Below are positions 1-8,630 of a stretch of DNA of 64,000 nt, one piece after another. The translations under genes and the position numbers were made by a program. Each line of letters opens with the position of its first letter. The stretch's first letter is position 1. The DNA is taken from the NCBI GenBank assembly GCA_963799245.1, contig CAWCWN010000003.1:2232001-2296000 (forward strand), in the 5' to 3' direction. Origin of the DNA: CAWCWN01 sp963799245. Its GTDB lineage: Bacteria; Chloroflexota; Ktedonobacteria; Ktedonobacterales; Ktedonobacteraceae. Below the pieces are notes generated by a model. The model made no database searches and had not been told where the DNA came from. It saw only the letters and a list, made by a program, of their open reading frames with translations.

Positions 1-518
1 TCTCTGACATTATGGATGAGACGGGGCTGGAAAAAGGTGGCATCTATAACCACTTTAGCAGTAAGGAGCAGCTTGCCCTGGAGGCGTTTGATTATGCTTT
101 TGAGCTGGTGCAGCAACGTATGCGGCTCGCGCTGAGCGGTAAGTTCAATGCCGCCGAACGCTTGCTGGCGATCGTCTCCTACTTCCAGGAACTGGTAGAG
201 GATCCAGTACTGGCCGGGGGCTGTCCGATTCTCAATACCGCTATTGAGGCCGATGATGCGCATGTCGGGCTGAGGGATCGCGCCAGGGCCGCAATGGATA
301 GCTTGAGGTCAACTCTGAGGCGCATCATCAGCAAGGGTATCGAACGACACGAGCTTCGTCCCGGCATAGATGCCGACGCCTGTGCGACGGTATTCATTGC
401 CACGCTGGAAGGGGCGGTGATGCTGAGCAAGCTCTACCAGGATACGCTGCATATGCGGCGGGCGGCAGAGTATTTGCGTGAGTATGTCGCGACACATCTG
501 CGCCAGGAGGATCCGTAA
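1..518 (+). CDS. TetR/AcrR family transcriptional regulator, 5' end cut by window edge
   Basis: This is the C-terminal part of a TetR-type DNA-binding repressor. The frame is open from base 3, so the true start is upstream of the window; the first ATG visible (base 12) lies inside the DNA-binding domain. The first residues, SDIMDETGLEKGGIYNHF, match the second half of the TetR helix-turn-helix, with the usual G-x-Y-x-H-F and following S-K-E. About 150 residues of all-helical ligand-binding domain follow, including GGCPILNTAIEAD, a pattern common in one TetR C-terminal subfamily. The stop lies 11 bp from the mutS stop on the other strand. The ligand and target operon cannot be told; targets may lie upstream of the window. 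Confidence 0.9.
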   Translation, partial: SDIMDETGLEKGGIYNHFSSKEQLALEAFDYAFELVQQRMRLALSGKFNAAERLLAIVSYFQELVEDPVLAGGCPILNTAIEADDAHVGLRDRARAAMDSLRSTLRRIISKGIERHELRPGIDADACATVFIATLEGAVMLSKLYQDTLHMRRAAEYLREYVATHLRQEDP

Positions 519-529
519 GAGGCTCCTGG

Positions 530-3304
530 CTAGTCACTGGCCTTCTGCTGTAGTTCATAGAGCTTGCTGATGGCCTCGATGGGCGAGAGTTCGTCGATTG
601 CCAGCTTGCGCAGTTCCTCCACAACGGGATGTGGCTCGGAGGCAAAGAGCGTCATCTGCCAGGCCGCGGGCATGGCCATATCTTTCATTGCTTTGCGGCG
701 TGCTTTGGCGTCGCCCTTGCTCTCTAGCTCTGCCAGGACCTCTTCGGCGCGATGAATAACGGGGCGTGGAATACCGGCCAGCTGGGCCACATGTATGCCG
801 TAGCTTCTATCGGCTCCGCCCGGGACGATTGTACGCAGGAAGACGACTTTGCCTCCCTCCTCGCTGACTGCTACGTTCCAGCAGCGGATGCGCGGGAGCA
901 GGTGGGCGACCTCGACAAGTTCGTGATAGTGCGTGGCAAAGAGTGTGCGTGCGCCACAGCGCCTGTTATTGTGCAGGTATTCGATGATGGCGCGGGCGAT
1001 GGCTAGGCCATCATAGGTACTGGTGCCGCGGCCGATTTCATCTAAAATGATTAAACTGCGCGCAGTAGCGTGGTGCAGGATATTGGCGGTCTCGACCATC
1101 TCGACCATAAAGGTGCTCTGCCCGGTGGCGAGATCATCCTGGGCGCCGATGCGCGTGAAGATGCGGTCCACGAGCCCGATGGTCGCGGCCTCGGCGGGTA
1201 CATAGCTGCCGATCTGGGCCAGCAGGGCAATCAAGGCAACCTGGCGCAGGTAGGTTGATTTACCCGCCATGTTGGGGCCGGTGATGATCCCGATCTGAGC
1301 CTCGCTGTTGGAGAGATTGGTATCATTGGCAATGAAAGGCGTATCGGCCTGTGTTTGCTCGATGACGGGATGACGCCCGGCGACGATGTGAATGCTGTCG
1401 CCCTCATCGAGCCGGGGGCGGCAGTAGTTGTTCTGGGCCGCTACCTGTGCCAGGCTGAGGTAGACATCGATCTGGGCCAGGGCCTGAGCGCTTTGTAGTA
1501 TATCTTCTGCCGCGTGCAGGGCGATTTCAGCTCGCAGTTGAGAGAAGAGTTCGGCTTCAAGCCTGCTTATGCGTTCCTGGGCATTGAGGATGAGCGTTTC
1601 GTACTCTTTCAAATCAGAGGTGATATAGCGTTCGCTGTTTGTTAAGGTCTGCTTGCGAATATAGTCCGCCGGCACCCGCTTGCTATTGGCATGGGTGACC
1701 TCAATGTAGTAGCCCGGACCTTTGCTGAAGCCAACCTTGAGGGTGGGGATACCAGTGCGCCTGCGTTCGCGCTGTTCCATTGCAGCTATCCATTGACGGC
1801 CGTCTGAGGACGCTGATTTGATCTCGTCAAGCTCGGCACTGTAGCCGCTGCGTATAACTCCACCTTCAGAAGTGCTGAGAGGCGGCTCTTCTACGATGGC
1901 ACTCTCGATCAGCTCAATGCTGGCGTCGTTGTTGCTCAGGCGCTGCATTATGCGCAGCAGGCACGGCATGGCTTCATTCGGCTCTACGCACGCGCGCACT
2001 TCGGCCGCCGCGCGCAGGCCACTGGCCAGGGCGACCAGGTCGCGGGGCGTGGCGACATGCTGGCGCACGCGGTTGATCAGGCGTTCAATATCCCCAGTCT
2101 TTTTCAGCGCCTCCGCCAGGCGCGCCTGCAGCAGACTATTGCCGAGCAGCTCAGCGATGACTTGCTGGCGCTGCTGGAGGATATTGATGTCGAGTAGCGG
2201 TTCGCCGATCCAGCGCCTCAGCAAGCGCCCCCCCATGGGGCTGCGTGTTTTGTCCAGTACCCACAGGAGCGAGCCTTTATTTGATCCACTGCGGCCCGTT
2301 TCAAAGAGCTCGAGGTTGCGGCGCGTGTGCATATCAAGCGTCATAAAGCCTGTAGTATGATAGGTTTCCAGCGCCGTGAGCTGGTGGAGCAGGCCTTTTT
2401 GCGCCTCCTGGACATAGGCGAGCACCGCGCCCGCGGCGCGAATGGCCAGGGGGAGGTGGGCGCAGCCAAAGCCTTCCAGAGAAGTAACTTCAAACTGGCT
2501 CAGCAAGCGATGACGCGCGTCGTCTTCGCCAAAATAACGGGCATCATAAGGGGTGATATGCCCGGCAACGCCTGCCAGCAGGCGAGCCAGGGGCGCGAAA
2601 TCGTCATCTTCATCCTCGTCCTCGTCAAGCTCGGGGGTTGCTGCGTCGGCATTGCCATTGTTACCGACCGTGGTGACCTTTTTTTCACTCATAACGAGGG
2701 CGAGCCCGCGTCTCTTGCGCCTGCCCAGGCGACTGTAATGGGCTTCAACGAGCACTTCGGCCGGTCCAACGCGCGCCAGTTCCTGCTGCAGGGCTAGCTC
2801 GGGCTCCGTTGAGTTGATCTGCGTGACGGCGAATTCGCCAGTGGTGATATCAATATAGGCGATACCGAGCGCGTCTCGCCCCACGACGACGCCTGCGAGA
2901 AAGTTGTTGCGCTTGGCGGCAAGCATGGCAGGATCGATGACTGTGCCAGGTGTGACGATGCGCACGACTTCGCGCTCGACCAGTCCTCTGGCGAGGGCGG
3001 GGTCGCTCATCTGCTCGCAGATGGCGACACGGTAGCCCTTGCTTACCAGGCGGGCGATGTAGCCATCTGCCGCATGGTGGGGTATGCCTGCCATAGGTGA
3101 TTTTTCACCCCGCCCAAAATCACGCCGTGTCAGGGCTATTTCCAGTTCGCGGGCCACAATTTCTGCGTCATCATCGAACATTTCGTAAAAATCCCCCATG
3201 CGAAAAAAGAGGATGGCGTCAGGATTTTGCCCTTTGATGTGTAAGTACTGGCTACGCACCGGGCTGTGAACAGGCTGTTCTTTCTTGTAGTCTTCAAATA
3301 ACAC
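530..3304 (-). CDS. mutS: DNA mismatch repair ATPase MutS
   Basis: MutS recognises base mismatches and small loops and recruits MutL. The 924 residues start at a GTG preceded by AGAGGT. Domain I holds the mismatch-reading Phe-x-Glu (GDFYEMF, F39 and E41). The ATPase has Walker A GPNMAGKST near residue 676, then the STFMVEM and LDEIGRGTST signature and Walker B motifs and the THYHEL switch. The protein is longer than the usual 850-880 residues, mainly because of an acidic insert at about residues 207-236 (a D/E run) in the connector domain. No mutL is next to it. Transcription is most likely from the promoter at 3364-3392, with a leader of about 50 nt. Confidence 0.98.
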   Translation of the reverse strand: MLFEDYKKEQPVHSPVRSQYLHIKGQNPDAILFFRMGDFYEMFDDDAEIVARELEIALTRRDFGRGEKSPMAGIPHHAADGYIARLVSKGYRVAICEQMSDPALARGLVEREVVRIVTPGTVIDPAMLAAKRNNFLAGVVVGRDALGIAYIDITTGEFAVTQINSTEPELALQQELARVGPAEVLVEAHYSRLGRRKRRGLALVMSEKKVTTVGNNGNADAATPELDEDEDEDDDFAPLARLLAGVAGHITPYDARYFGEDDARHRLLSQFEVTSLEGFGCAHLPLAIRAAGAVLAYVQEAQKGLLHQLTALETYHTTGFMTLDMHTRRNLELFETGRSGSNKGSLLWVLDKTRSPMGGRLLRRWIGEPLLDINILQQRQQVIAELLGNSLLQARLAEALKKTGDIERLINRVRQHVATPRDLVALASGLRAAAEVRACVEPNEAMPCLLRIMQRLSNNDASIELIESAIVEEPPLSTSEGGVIRSGYSAELDEIKSASSDGRQWIAAMEQRERRRTGIPTLKVGFSKGPGYYIEVTHANSKRVPADYIRKQTLTNSERYITSDLKEYETLILNAQERISRLEAELFSQLRAEIALHAAEDILQSAQALAQIDVYLSLAQVAAQNNYCRPRLDEGDSIHIVAGRHPVIEQTQADTPFIANDTNLSNSEAQIGIITGPNMAGKSTYLRQVALIALLAQIGSYVPAEAATIGLVDRIFTRIGAQDDLATGQSTFMVEMVETANILHHATARSLIILDEIGRGTSTYDGLAIARAIIEYLHNNRRCGARTLFATHYHELVEVAHLLPRIRCWNVAVSEEGGKVVFLRTIVPGGADRSYGIHVAQLAGIPRPVIHRAEEVLAELESKGDAKARRKAMKDMAMPAAWQMTLFASEPHPVVEELRKLAIDELSPIEAISKLYELQQKASD

Positions 3305-3363
3305 AGCATACCTCTACAGGTCTTTATCAATACGCTTCATGTATTGCTGCGCAGAGCAATACC

Positions 3364-3392
3364 AGTATAAAGGTATTCCTCCAGGGCGTCAA
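3364..3392 (-). promoter_or_regulatory. Candidate sigma-70-type promoter for mutS
   Basis: On the minus strand TTGACG (3392-3387) is followed after 17 bp by TATACT (3369-3364). Transcription would start near 3357 and give a leader of about 50 nt before the mutS GTG at 3304. It lies almost back to back with the plus-strand promoter at 3394-3422. Prediction from hexamers and spacing only. Confidence 0.6.
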
Positions 3393-3393
3393 T

Positions 3394-3422
3394 TTGCAAG
3401 TATGGTATTGATTCATTATACT
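3394..3422 (+). promoter_or_regulatory. Candidate sigma-70-type promoter for the LapA-like gene
   Basis: TTGCAA (3394-3399), 17 bp spacer, TATACT (3417-3422) on the plus strand. The start would be near 3430, leaving a leader of about 140 nt before the ATG at 3570. The same hexamer pair and spacing occurs upstream of infB (15055-15083). Confidence 0.55.
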
Positions 3423-3569
3423 TAGATGTACTTATCGCTGGGCATAGCCCATTGCTCTTAGCTTGAGGCCTCAACCATCGCAGGCTGTGCTGATGAGCTT
3501 AAAGAGCCTGGCATGACTGTCCTGCCTGTCTGGATGATCCAGCAGCAATAGATATCGGAGGAGGGTGTT

Positions 3570-3926
3570 ATGCTGTTTGTGGCGATCGGCCTGTTTTTGC
3601 TTGTAACCGCCGGTATTGCCGTGCTGGCCTACGTGAATTTGTTGAATGAGGCTCCATTATCCCTGTTGATCTGGCATGTACCGGCGGTATCAGTGGGAAT
3701 CGTTTGCCTGCTGGCTTTTTTGCTGGGGGCGTTGATGCTGTATTTCATCTCGCTAGCCGCGTCACGCCAGGAGTCAAGCGAGTTGAAAAAGTTGCGTCAA
3801 CGTGTGACCGAACTGGAGCGGGGAACGTCGCAAGAGGTAGCCGCAACCACACCCAACCCCTCGTCTATCATACCTATGCCGGGTATGCGCGGCATGGATA
3901 TCTCAGATATCCCTACGCAGCATTAG
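3570..3926 (+). CDS. Small membrane protein, LapA/DUF1049-like
   Basis: A 118-residue protein with two predicted membrane helices (about residues 2-24 and 40-64), a short loop with a hydrophobic PLSLLIW strand, then a cytoplasmic coiled coil (SELKKLRQRVTELERG) and a Pro/Ser-rich tail. This layout is that of the LapA domain family, whose Gram-negative member acts in lipopolysaccharide assembly; in Chloroflexota the role is unknown. The start is fixed by a strong GGAGGAGGG at 3557-3565. It stands alone on the plus strand between mutS and the envelope block, converging with the next gene. Confidence 0.75.
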   Translation: MLFVAIGLFLLVTAGIAVLAYVNLLNEAPLSLLIWHVPAVSVGIVCLLAFLLGALMLYFISLAASRQESSELKKLRQRVTELERGTSQEVAATTPNPSSIIPMPGMRGMDISDIPTQH

Positions 3927-3996
3927 CCTGGCAGCTCAAAGGAATCCAAGTGTTATGGGAGAGGGTGGCAGCGGCCTGCAGGCTCCCGCAGCAAAT

Positions 3997-4965
3997 TCAG
4001 GGGCGCAACAAACTGAAGAGCCACTGGAAAAACCCTTGTTTGCGCCAGCGCGGCGTGGGTTGGAGTATCTGCTCGTGCTCTTGATCCGGGGCCGCCTGGC
4101 TGGTGGCCTGCGCCTCTGCTGGTAGTTCCCCGCTCGGACTGCTCGCCGTGATAAGTCCGGGCGGGGCCGCGGTGGTGACCTCTGCCTGGGCGATTTTCGC
4201 GGCCAGAACCACTTCTGCTTCGCCGGCAGGCGGCTGTTCGCCGCTTTGCGCCGCCGGGCTCGTTTCTTCCACATCGCCTGCTGCCTGTTCCTGCTCGCCA
4301 GGCGCTTCTGGCTGCTCTGGCTGTATCTGTTCTGATGCGCCGTTCGAGCTGCTGGGACCGTCGGAAGCCTCTACCAGGGGTATATCCGCAGGAGTGGGCG
4401 CGTGCCGTTTAAGCGTCGTATCCTGCAATATCTCGCTTTTGTCCTGGCCATCTGCTTCATCGCTCATGAGCTTTTGCAGGAGGATCGCTTCCGTGATCTG
4501 CTCGCCGGGGGGCGACTGCTCATCCGCTTGGGACGGCGCAGGATCTTCCTGCACCGCATCAATCCAATCGTATGCCCCCTCCAGGGCATGTTCGCACCAT
4601 TCCGTATAGTTATCGCTAATAAGCGCGGCTTTTTCACAATAGGCCAGGCGCTGCATCGTCCGGTCAAGCCAGTCTTCGCCGCGTTCCAGCAATCTGTCCA
4701 GCAGGTCGATGTCATTGACGCCATGCGCCTGCAGCTGGGCAAGGGTGGAGAGGGCAATCGCTGATGGATGGAGCTCCTGTAGGTGGGTGGCATTCTGCGC
4801 CAGCTGCTGCTGGAGCGCATTGATCATGCCTTGAAGCTGGCTGATCTGCTGCTGGAGGAACCAGGATTGATATTCGCCGAAGAACTGTTCGACATCGCGC
4901 GGCTTGAGGGTGGAGAAAAGTGCAGAAATTTCTTCTGCAGAATACTGGCGCGGTACGTCATTCAT
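3997..4965 (-). CDS. Hypothetical protein with coiled-coil N-terminus and Pro/Glu-rich tail
   Basis: I do not recognise a family for this 322-residue protein. The N-terminal ~150 residues are helical: an EEISALFSTL segment, a Gln-rich coiled coil (LQQQISQLQGMINALQQQLA) and a Trp/Tyr-containing helical region. The second half is low-complexity (Glu, Pro, Ala, Gln) and probably disordered. There is no signal peptide; the last residues are hydrophobic and basic (QWLFSLLRP). Its ATG overlaps the stop of the gene upstream by 4 bp, so the two are translationally coupled. The pair lies just downstream of a SEDS gene and two FHA genes, which suggests, without proof, a role in envelope growth or cell shape. 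Confidence 0.7.
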   Translation of the reverse strand: MNDVPRQYSAEEISALFSTLKPRDVEQFFGEYQSWFLQQQISQLQGMINALQQQLAQNATHLQELHPSAIALSTLAQLQAHGVNDIDLLDRLLERGEDWLDRTMQRLAYCEKAALISDNYTEWCEHALEGAYDWIDAVQEDPAPSQADEQSPPGEQITEAILLQKLMSDEADGQDKSEILQDTTLKRHAPTPADIPLVEASDGPSSSNGASEQIQPEQPEAPGEQEQAAGDVEETSPAAQSGEQPPAGEAEVVLAAKIAQAEVTTAAPPGLITASSPSGELPAEAQATSQAAPDQEHEQILQPTPRWRKQGFFQWLFSLLRP

Positions 4966-5702
4966 GACTGGTTCTCCCCTTCCGCCTGCCCGGGGGAGGG
5001 GGCGGCGGTCTGCCGTCCCCAGCGTTCAATCCAGCGTTGAACCAGGCGGTTGGTGCGAATGCTTTCCTGGTCGACGGGCGCGTCGCTATTATGCGCGCTG
5101 GCGGCGTCAGCGATAGGGCGCAGCCAGTGGGGCAGTTCAATTTGTGGATCGGTCGGGGAATGTTGCTCGAAAAAAGCCAGCATATCCTCTGGTAATAGCT
5201 CTAAATCGGCATGAGGCGAGGAGGGAGGTGGCTGCTGTGCTGGAGTTGAAGGCGTCGGGTAATTGGCCATCGCGGACGCGAGCAGGCCCTCCTGGAGGCC
5301 AAGATTGGGCAGATTGCTCCAGGCAAAGAGAGCTGATGACATTGTCTCAGGTGAGCCCTTGCTCGGCTTCACGCCAGCCGCGGCGCTGCCGTTAGCTGGA
5401 CTTGCCGCCGCGCCGTTCAGCGGCTTTTGAGCCGCGAGAAGGGACTCAGGGGGCGCCGGCTTTCTACGTAAGTCGAGCGCTAGCGCCGAGATGATCGGGT
5501 TGCCTGTCAATGCGTCGGCAGTAGAGCGCCCGGGGTCAGAGGGATGCTCGGATGACTGCACCTCTTGCGCCGGGCGCAGATACTCCCGCAGCTGCTGCGC
5601 GCGCGCTTGTAGCTGGGCCAGCCTCTGGTTGAGCGGCTCTAATTGTGCCTGGAGAAGCTGCTCGACTTCTCGATAGTGCAGCCACTGTGAATATTGCCCC
5701 AT
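4962..5702 (-). CDS. Hypothetical coiled-coil protein, coupled to the following gene
   Basis: A 246-residue protein with no recognised domain. Residues 1-45 form a strong coiled coil (EQLLQAQLEPLNQRLAQLQ and on), the middle is Pro/Ala/Ser-rich and likely disordered, and the last ~80 residues contain an acidic helical part (ELLPEDMLAFFEQHS) and a Trp/Arg motif (VQRWIERWGRQ). It has no signal peptide or membrane helix. The stop overlaps the start of the next gene (ATGA at 4962-4965). The short gap to the SEDS gene upstream (97 bp) makes one transcript possible. The two proteins share a coil-then-disorder layout and may act as partners; this is inference. Confidence 0.7.
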   Translation of the reverse strand: MGQYSQWLHYREVEQLLQAQLEPLNQRLAQLQARAQQLREYLRPAQEVQSSEHPSDPGRSTADALTGNPIISALALDLRRKPAPPESLLAAQKPLNGAAASPANGSAAAGVKPSKGSPETMSSALFAWSNLPNLGLQEGLLASAMANYPTPSTPAQQPPPSSPHADLELLPEDMLAFFEQHSPTDPQIELPHWLRPIADAASAHNSDAPVDQESIRTNRLVQRWIERWGRQTAAPSPGQAEGENQS

Positions 5703-5799
5703 AAATCAGATCATCCCTACCTGTACTTGAGTGTGTTTCTGGCAAAAGTATAACATGCGCAATCTCAGGAGACAAGCCGAAACGCCCTTGATACTCCAC

Positions 5800-7212
5800 T
5801 CAGGCTAGTCCCTCACGCTCCAGGGCTGTATTGTGCGATATGCGCAGCAGAATGCCAATAATAATGAAGTTGGCGACGATTGAACTGCCGCCGTAGCTCA
5901 GGAAGGGCAGGGGGATGCCGGTTAAAGGGATCAACTTCATATTGCCCGCGGCGATGATCAGCGTCTGGATGGCGAAAATGGAGGTCAGCCCGGCCGCCAG
6001 CAGTTGGTTGAAGGGATCTCTGGCCTCAACCGCGATGCGGTAGCCGCGGTAGATGAGCAGCAGGTAGATGCCGATGATGGCAAAGAGGCCGGCCAGACCA
6101 AACTCTTCGCCCAGGGCGGTAAAGATCATGTCGGATTGCACAACCGGGACAAATGTGGGATGGCCCAGTCCAAGTCCCGCGCCAATGATGCCGCCGCTGG
6201 AGAGGGCAATGATGCCCTGCAGTACCTGGATGCCGCCGTTTGAGGCGAAATACTGCTCGGCAGGTGTCCAGTGTTGCCAGTCGACCACGTTAAATGACAC
6301 GCCGGCGAAACGATTGCGTATGTACCCGAAGAGGCTGTAGCCGATGAAGCCCAGCACGAGGAATATCAGAAAGCTGACGACGACATAGGAGAGCCTGTTG
6401 GTGCCCAGGTAGATCATGACGAGGAAGATGCCGTAGATGAGCAGCGCCAGGCCGAGTTCGCGAATGCCCAGGAAGATCAGCAGTGACAGGCCCAGCATAA
6501 AGGCGATCGGTCCCAGCTGCTTTAAAGGCGGCAGGCGCAGCGGGCCGAGGCGCAGGCTGCCTTCCGTCAGCATATCAAAATTTTCGCTTAAATACGCGGC
6601 AAAGAAGATGACCAGGAAGATTTTCAAAAGCTCGGAGGGCTGCAAGGCGAAAGGGCCGATATTCAGCTGGTCGTGGGTGGGGCTGTTGAGGTTTTTGACG
6701 CGCAATGAATTGCCCAGCGTTATGCCGACCATGATGATGCCTAGCACGGCCCAGGTATATTTATAGCGCTGCAGCCAGGTCATATTGCGCAGGAGAAAGA
6801 GCATTGCCAGGAAAACGACGATGCCCAGCAGGACCCATACCAGCTGTTTGCTGCCAAGGTTGGGATCGGGGAAGGGAAGATTTGGGCCGATGCGCAGCGC
6901 CATCAGCACGCCGATGCCGCTGAGCAGACCCACAAGAGGCAGGAGCACCTGGTCGGCTCTGGGGAAGAAAATACTCAGCAGCAGGTTGACGAGAAGCAGC
7001 GTGGCAATGAGGCCAAGTACGGGTATGAGGCCCTCTACCGTCGGCAGATTTTTTACATTGAGCGACGACGTCTGCACCAGTCCCGCGTGAACGAGGCGGG
7101 CCAGTAGCAGCTGGGTCATCTCGAGCAGCAGAATCATAAATGGAATGATCAACAGGCCTAATTCTTTCCAACGATAGGACTTTATAAAACGCGCTGGCGC
7201 TCGTTGTTGCAT
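5800..7212 (-). CDS. SEDS family peptidoglycan polymerase (FtsW/RodA type)
   Basis: SEDS proteins polymerise glycan strands from lipid II together with a class B penicillin-binding protein. This one has about 470 residues, around 12 hydrophobic helices, and the family signature near the C-terminus (LIPLTGIPLPFLSYGGSS). The N-terminus carries extra helices before the core, as in long actinobacterial-type FtsW/RodA proteins. I take the ATG at 7212 rather than the TTG at 7218, because AGAGG then lies 7 nt upstream. The two FHA genes are immediately upstream in the same direction, the same company that RodA keeps in actinobacterial fhaA-fhaB-rodA clusters, but no PBP or Ser/Thr kinase gene is present here. 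FtsW versus RodA cannot be settled from sequence. Confidence 0.93.
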   Translation of the reverse strand: MQQRAPARFIKSYRWKELGLLIIPFMILLLEMTQLLLARLVHAGLVQTSSLNVKNLPTVEGLIPVLGLIATLLLVNLLLSIFFPRADQVLLPLVGLLSGIGVLMALRIGPNLPFPDPNLGSKQLVWVLLGIVVFLAMLFLLRNMTWLQRYKYTWAVLGIIMVGITLGNSLRVKNLNSPTHDQLNIGPFALQPSELLKIFLVIFFAAYLSENFDMLTEGSLRLGPLRLPPLKQLGPIAFMLGLSLLIFLGIRELGLALLIYGIFLVMIYLGTNRLSYVVVSFLIFLVLGFIGYSLFGYIRNRFAGVSFNVVDWQHWTPAEQYFASNGGIQVLQGIIALSSGGIIGAGLGLGHPTFVPVVQSDMIFTALGEEFGLAGLFAIIGIYLLLIYRGYRIAVEARDPFNQLLAAGLTSIFAIQTLIIAAGNMKLIPLTGIPLPFLSYGGSSIVANFIIIGILLRISHNTALEREGLA

Positions 7213-7236
7213 GGACAAACCTCTTATTTCTCGCTC

Positions 7237-7689
7237 TCACTGTACCAGTTTAAAACGAATAAATCCCACCTGGATAATGTCGCCAAATTTGGCGGGCAGC
7301 GCATTGCGGGCGGGCTGGTTATTGACAAATGTCCCGTTGGTGCTGCCGGCATCCTGGACGTACCACATGCCGTTGCGATTCCAGATGCGTGTATGTTCGC
7401 CCGAAATGAAATTGTCCGTGAGCATGATGGTGCTGGTAGGCCCACGACCTATCGTCGTCTGGGGAGCCAGGTCGAAGCGGGTGCCAGGGGGTACATTGCT
7501 GGGACCGCTATCAACCACTATCAGATGGCCCGCGACAGGGGGCGCCTTGTTATCGACGTAGGACGATGCGGCGGTTGCTTTGCGCAGGTCGCGTGTGATG
7601 GCGATGACGACCTGCATGAGAAAAAGGTAAAGCAGGACAATAAAAAGAAGTCGCAATATTAATAAAAAGATATCTAGCTGTAGTGGCAT
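7237..7689 (-). CDS. Membrane-anchored FHA-domain protein (FhaB-like)
   Basis: 150 residues. A hydrophobic N-terminal helix (about residues 5-35) anchors it, followed by a basic linker and one forkhead-associated domain (about 60-150) with the phosphothreonine-binding motifs IGRGPTS, S-x-x-H (SGEHTRIW) and STNGTFVN. FHA domains bind phosphothreonine on partners of Ser/Thr kinases; actinobacterial FhaB (FipA) works with cell-division and shape proteins. It sits 24 bp upstream of the SEDS gene and 12 bp downstream of a second FHA gene, so the three form one transcription unit. No kinase gene is in the cluster; the nearest phosphatase of that system is the PP2C gene at 37.8 kb. Confidence 0.93.
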   Translation of the reverse strand: MPLQLDIFLLILRLLFIVLLYLFLMQVVIAITRDLRKATAASSYVDNKAPPVAGHLIVVDSGPSNVPPGTRFDLAPQTTIGRGPTSTIMLTDNFISGEHTRIWNRNGMWYVQDAGSTNGTFVNNQPARNALPAKFGDIIQVGFIRFKLVQ

Positions 7690-7701
7690 AGCTTGGAGGT
7701 C

Positions 7702-8616
7702 TCACCTTCTCTCAAAGTAAAACTCATAACTACCGATGGTGAAACGGTCACCATTGCGCAGAATATGCTGGTGCGTATGGGCAGGACTATTGGCCTTGAT
7801 GGTTATGTTGCCTCCAGCGGAGTTAATGGTTACGCCATTGGTGCTGCCCAGGTCGTAGAGGCCGAATTGTCCATTCATTTGATATTTAATCTGGGCATGG
7901 TTGCGCGAGACACGTTTGTCTTCGACGATGATATCGTTGCTCAGCTGGCGCCCGATGTTGATCACAGGCTTTTCGATGCGATAGTTCTGTTGCCCGCCCT
8001 GGGGCAGCCGAATGATCAGCATGGCCGCTGGCAGCGGCGGAGCTGGCGGCTGCGGTGGTGGCAGCGATGACATATAGGGCCCGGGCCCCTGGCCTGGTTG
8101 TGCCTGATCGGGCGCTGAGGATGCTATGCCGGGGAGCTCCTGCCCGGGCAGCAGTTGAGCTCGCAGGAGGGCCAGTTGCTCGGCGCTCAACGCCTGGGTC
8201 GCTTCAACGCCGCCGCCTACGTCGATGTTTTTGGGATCTTCTACCTTTGCATCGACGCGTGCGAAGCCTAGCCTTAATGTGCTATCAGGATGTAAGCGCA
8301 GGATAGGTGTCGTCTTGAGCGTATAGTGGTGGGCGATAGCATAGTCAATCAGTGCCTTCTGCCATTCTCTGATCAAGCTATTCGAGCTGGGTCCCAGGTT
8401 CTGGTGGTCCGCAATGCTCAGGTAGATGTCATAGAAATTTGGCGCCAGACGGTGATTGCCCCCCTGGATCAACAGGCCATTATCCATGCTACGCTGAAGC
8501 TTGCGAGAAAGCTCGGCAGGCTCGATTTTTGATGGAAAGAGAACCCCGAAGGGGTTTTCTATGATGCGCTCCATCAACTCCTCGAATTTTGAAAGTGGAT
8601 TCTGGCGAGCTGACAC
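7702..8616 (-). CDS. FhaA-like protein: DUF3662 plus FHA domain
   Basis: 304 residues starting at a GTG with AGGAGG upstream; that Shine-Dalgarno overlaps the ribF stop codon. The N-terminal ~115 residues resemble the FhaA N-terminal domain (DUF3662: NPFGVLFPSKIEPAELSRKL). A Pro-rich linker (about 150-195) leads to a C-terminal FHA domain (about 200-304) with NIGRQLSNDI, SRNHAQI and STNGVTIN. In actinobacteria FhaA couples Ser/Thr kinase signalling to peptidoglycan synthesis. The Pro-rich linker and the order FhaA-FhaB-SEDS are as in those clusters. A direct link to kinase signalling is inferred. Confidence 0.93.
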   Translation of the reverse strand: MSARQNPLSKFEELMERIIENPFGVLFPSKIEPAELSRKLQRSMDNGLLIQGGNHRLAPNFYDIYLSIADHQNLGPSSNSLIREWQKALIDYAIAHHYTLKTTPILRLHPDSTLRLGFARVDAKVEDPKNIDVGGGVEATQALSAEQLALLRAQLLPGQELPGIASSAPDQAQPGQGPGPYMSSLPPPQPPAPPLPAAMLIIRLPQGGQQNYRIEKPVINIGRQLSNDIIVEDKRVSRNHAQIKYQMNGQFGLYDLGSTNGVTINSAGGNITIKANSPAHTHQHILRNGDRFTIGSYEFYFERR

Positions 8617-8630
8617 TTTGGCTCACCCTC

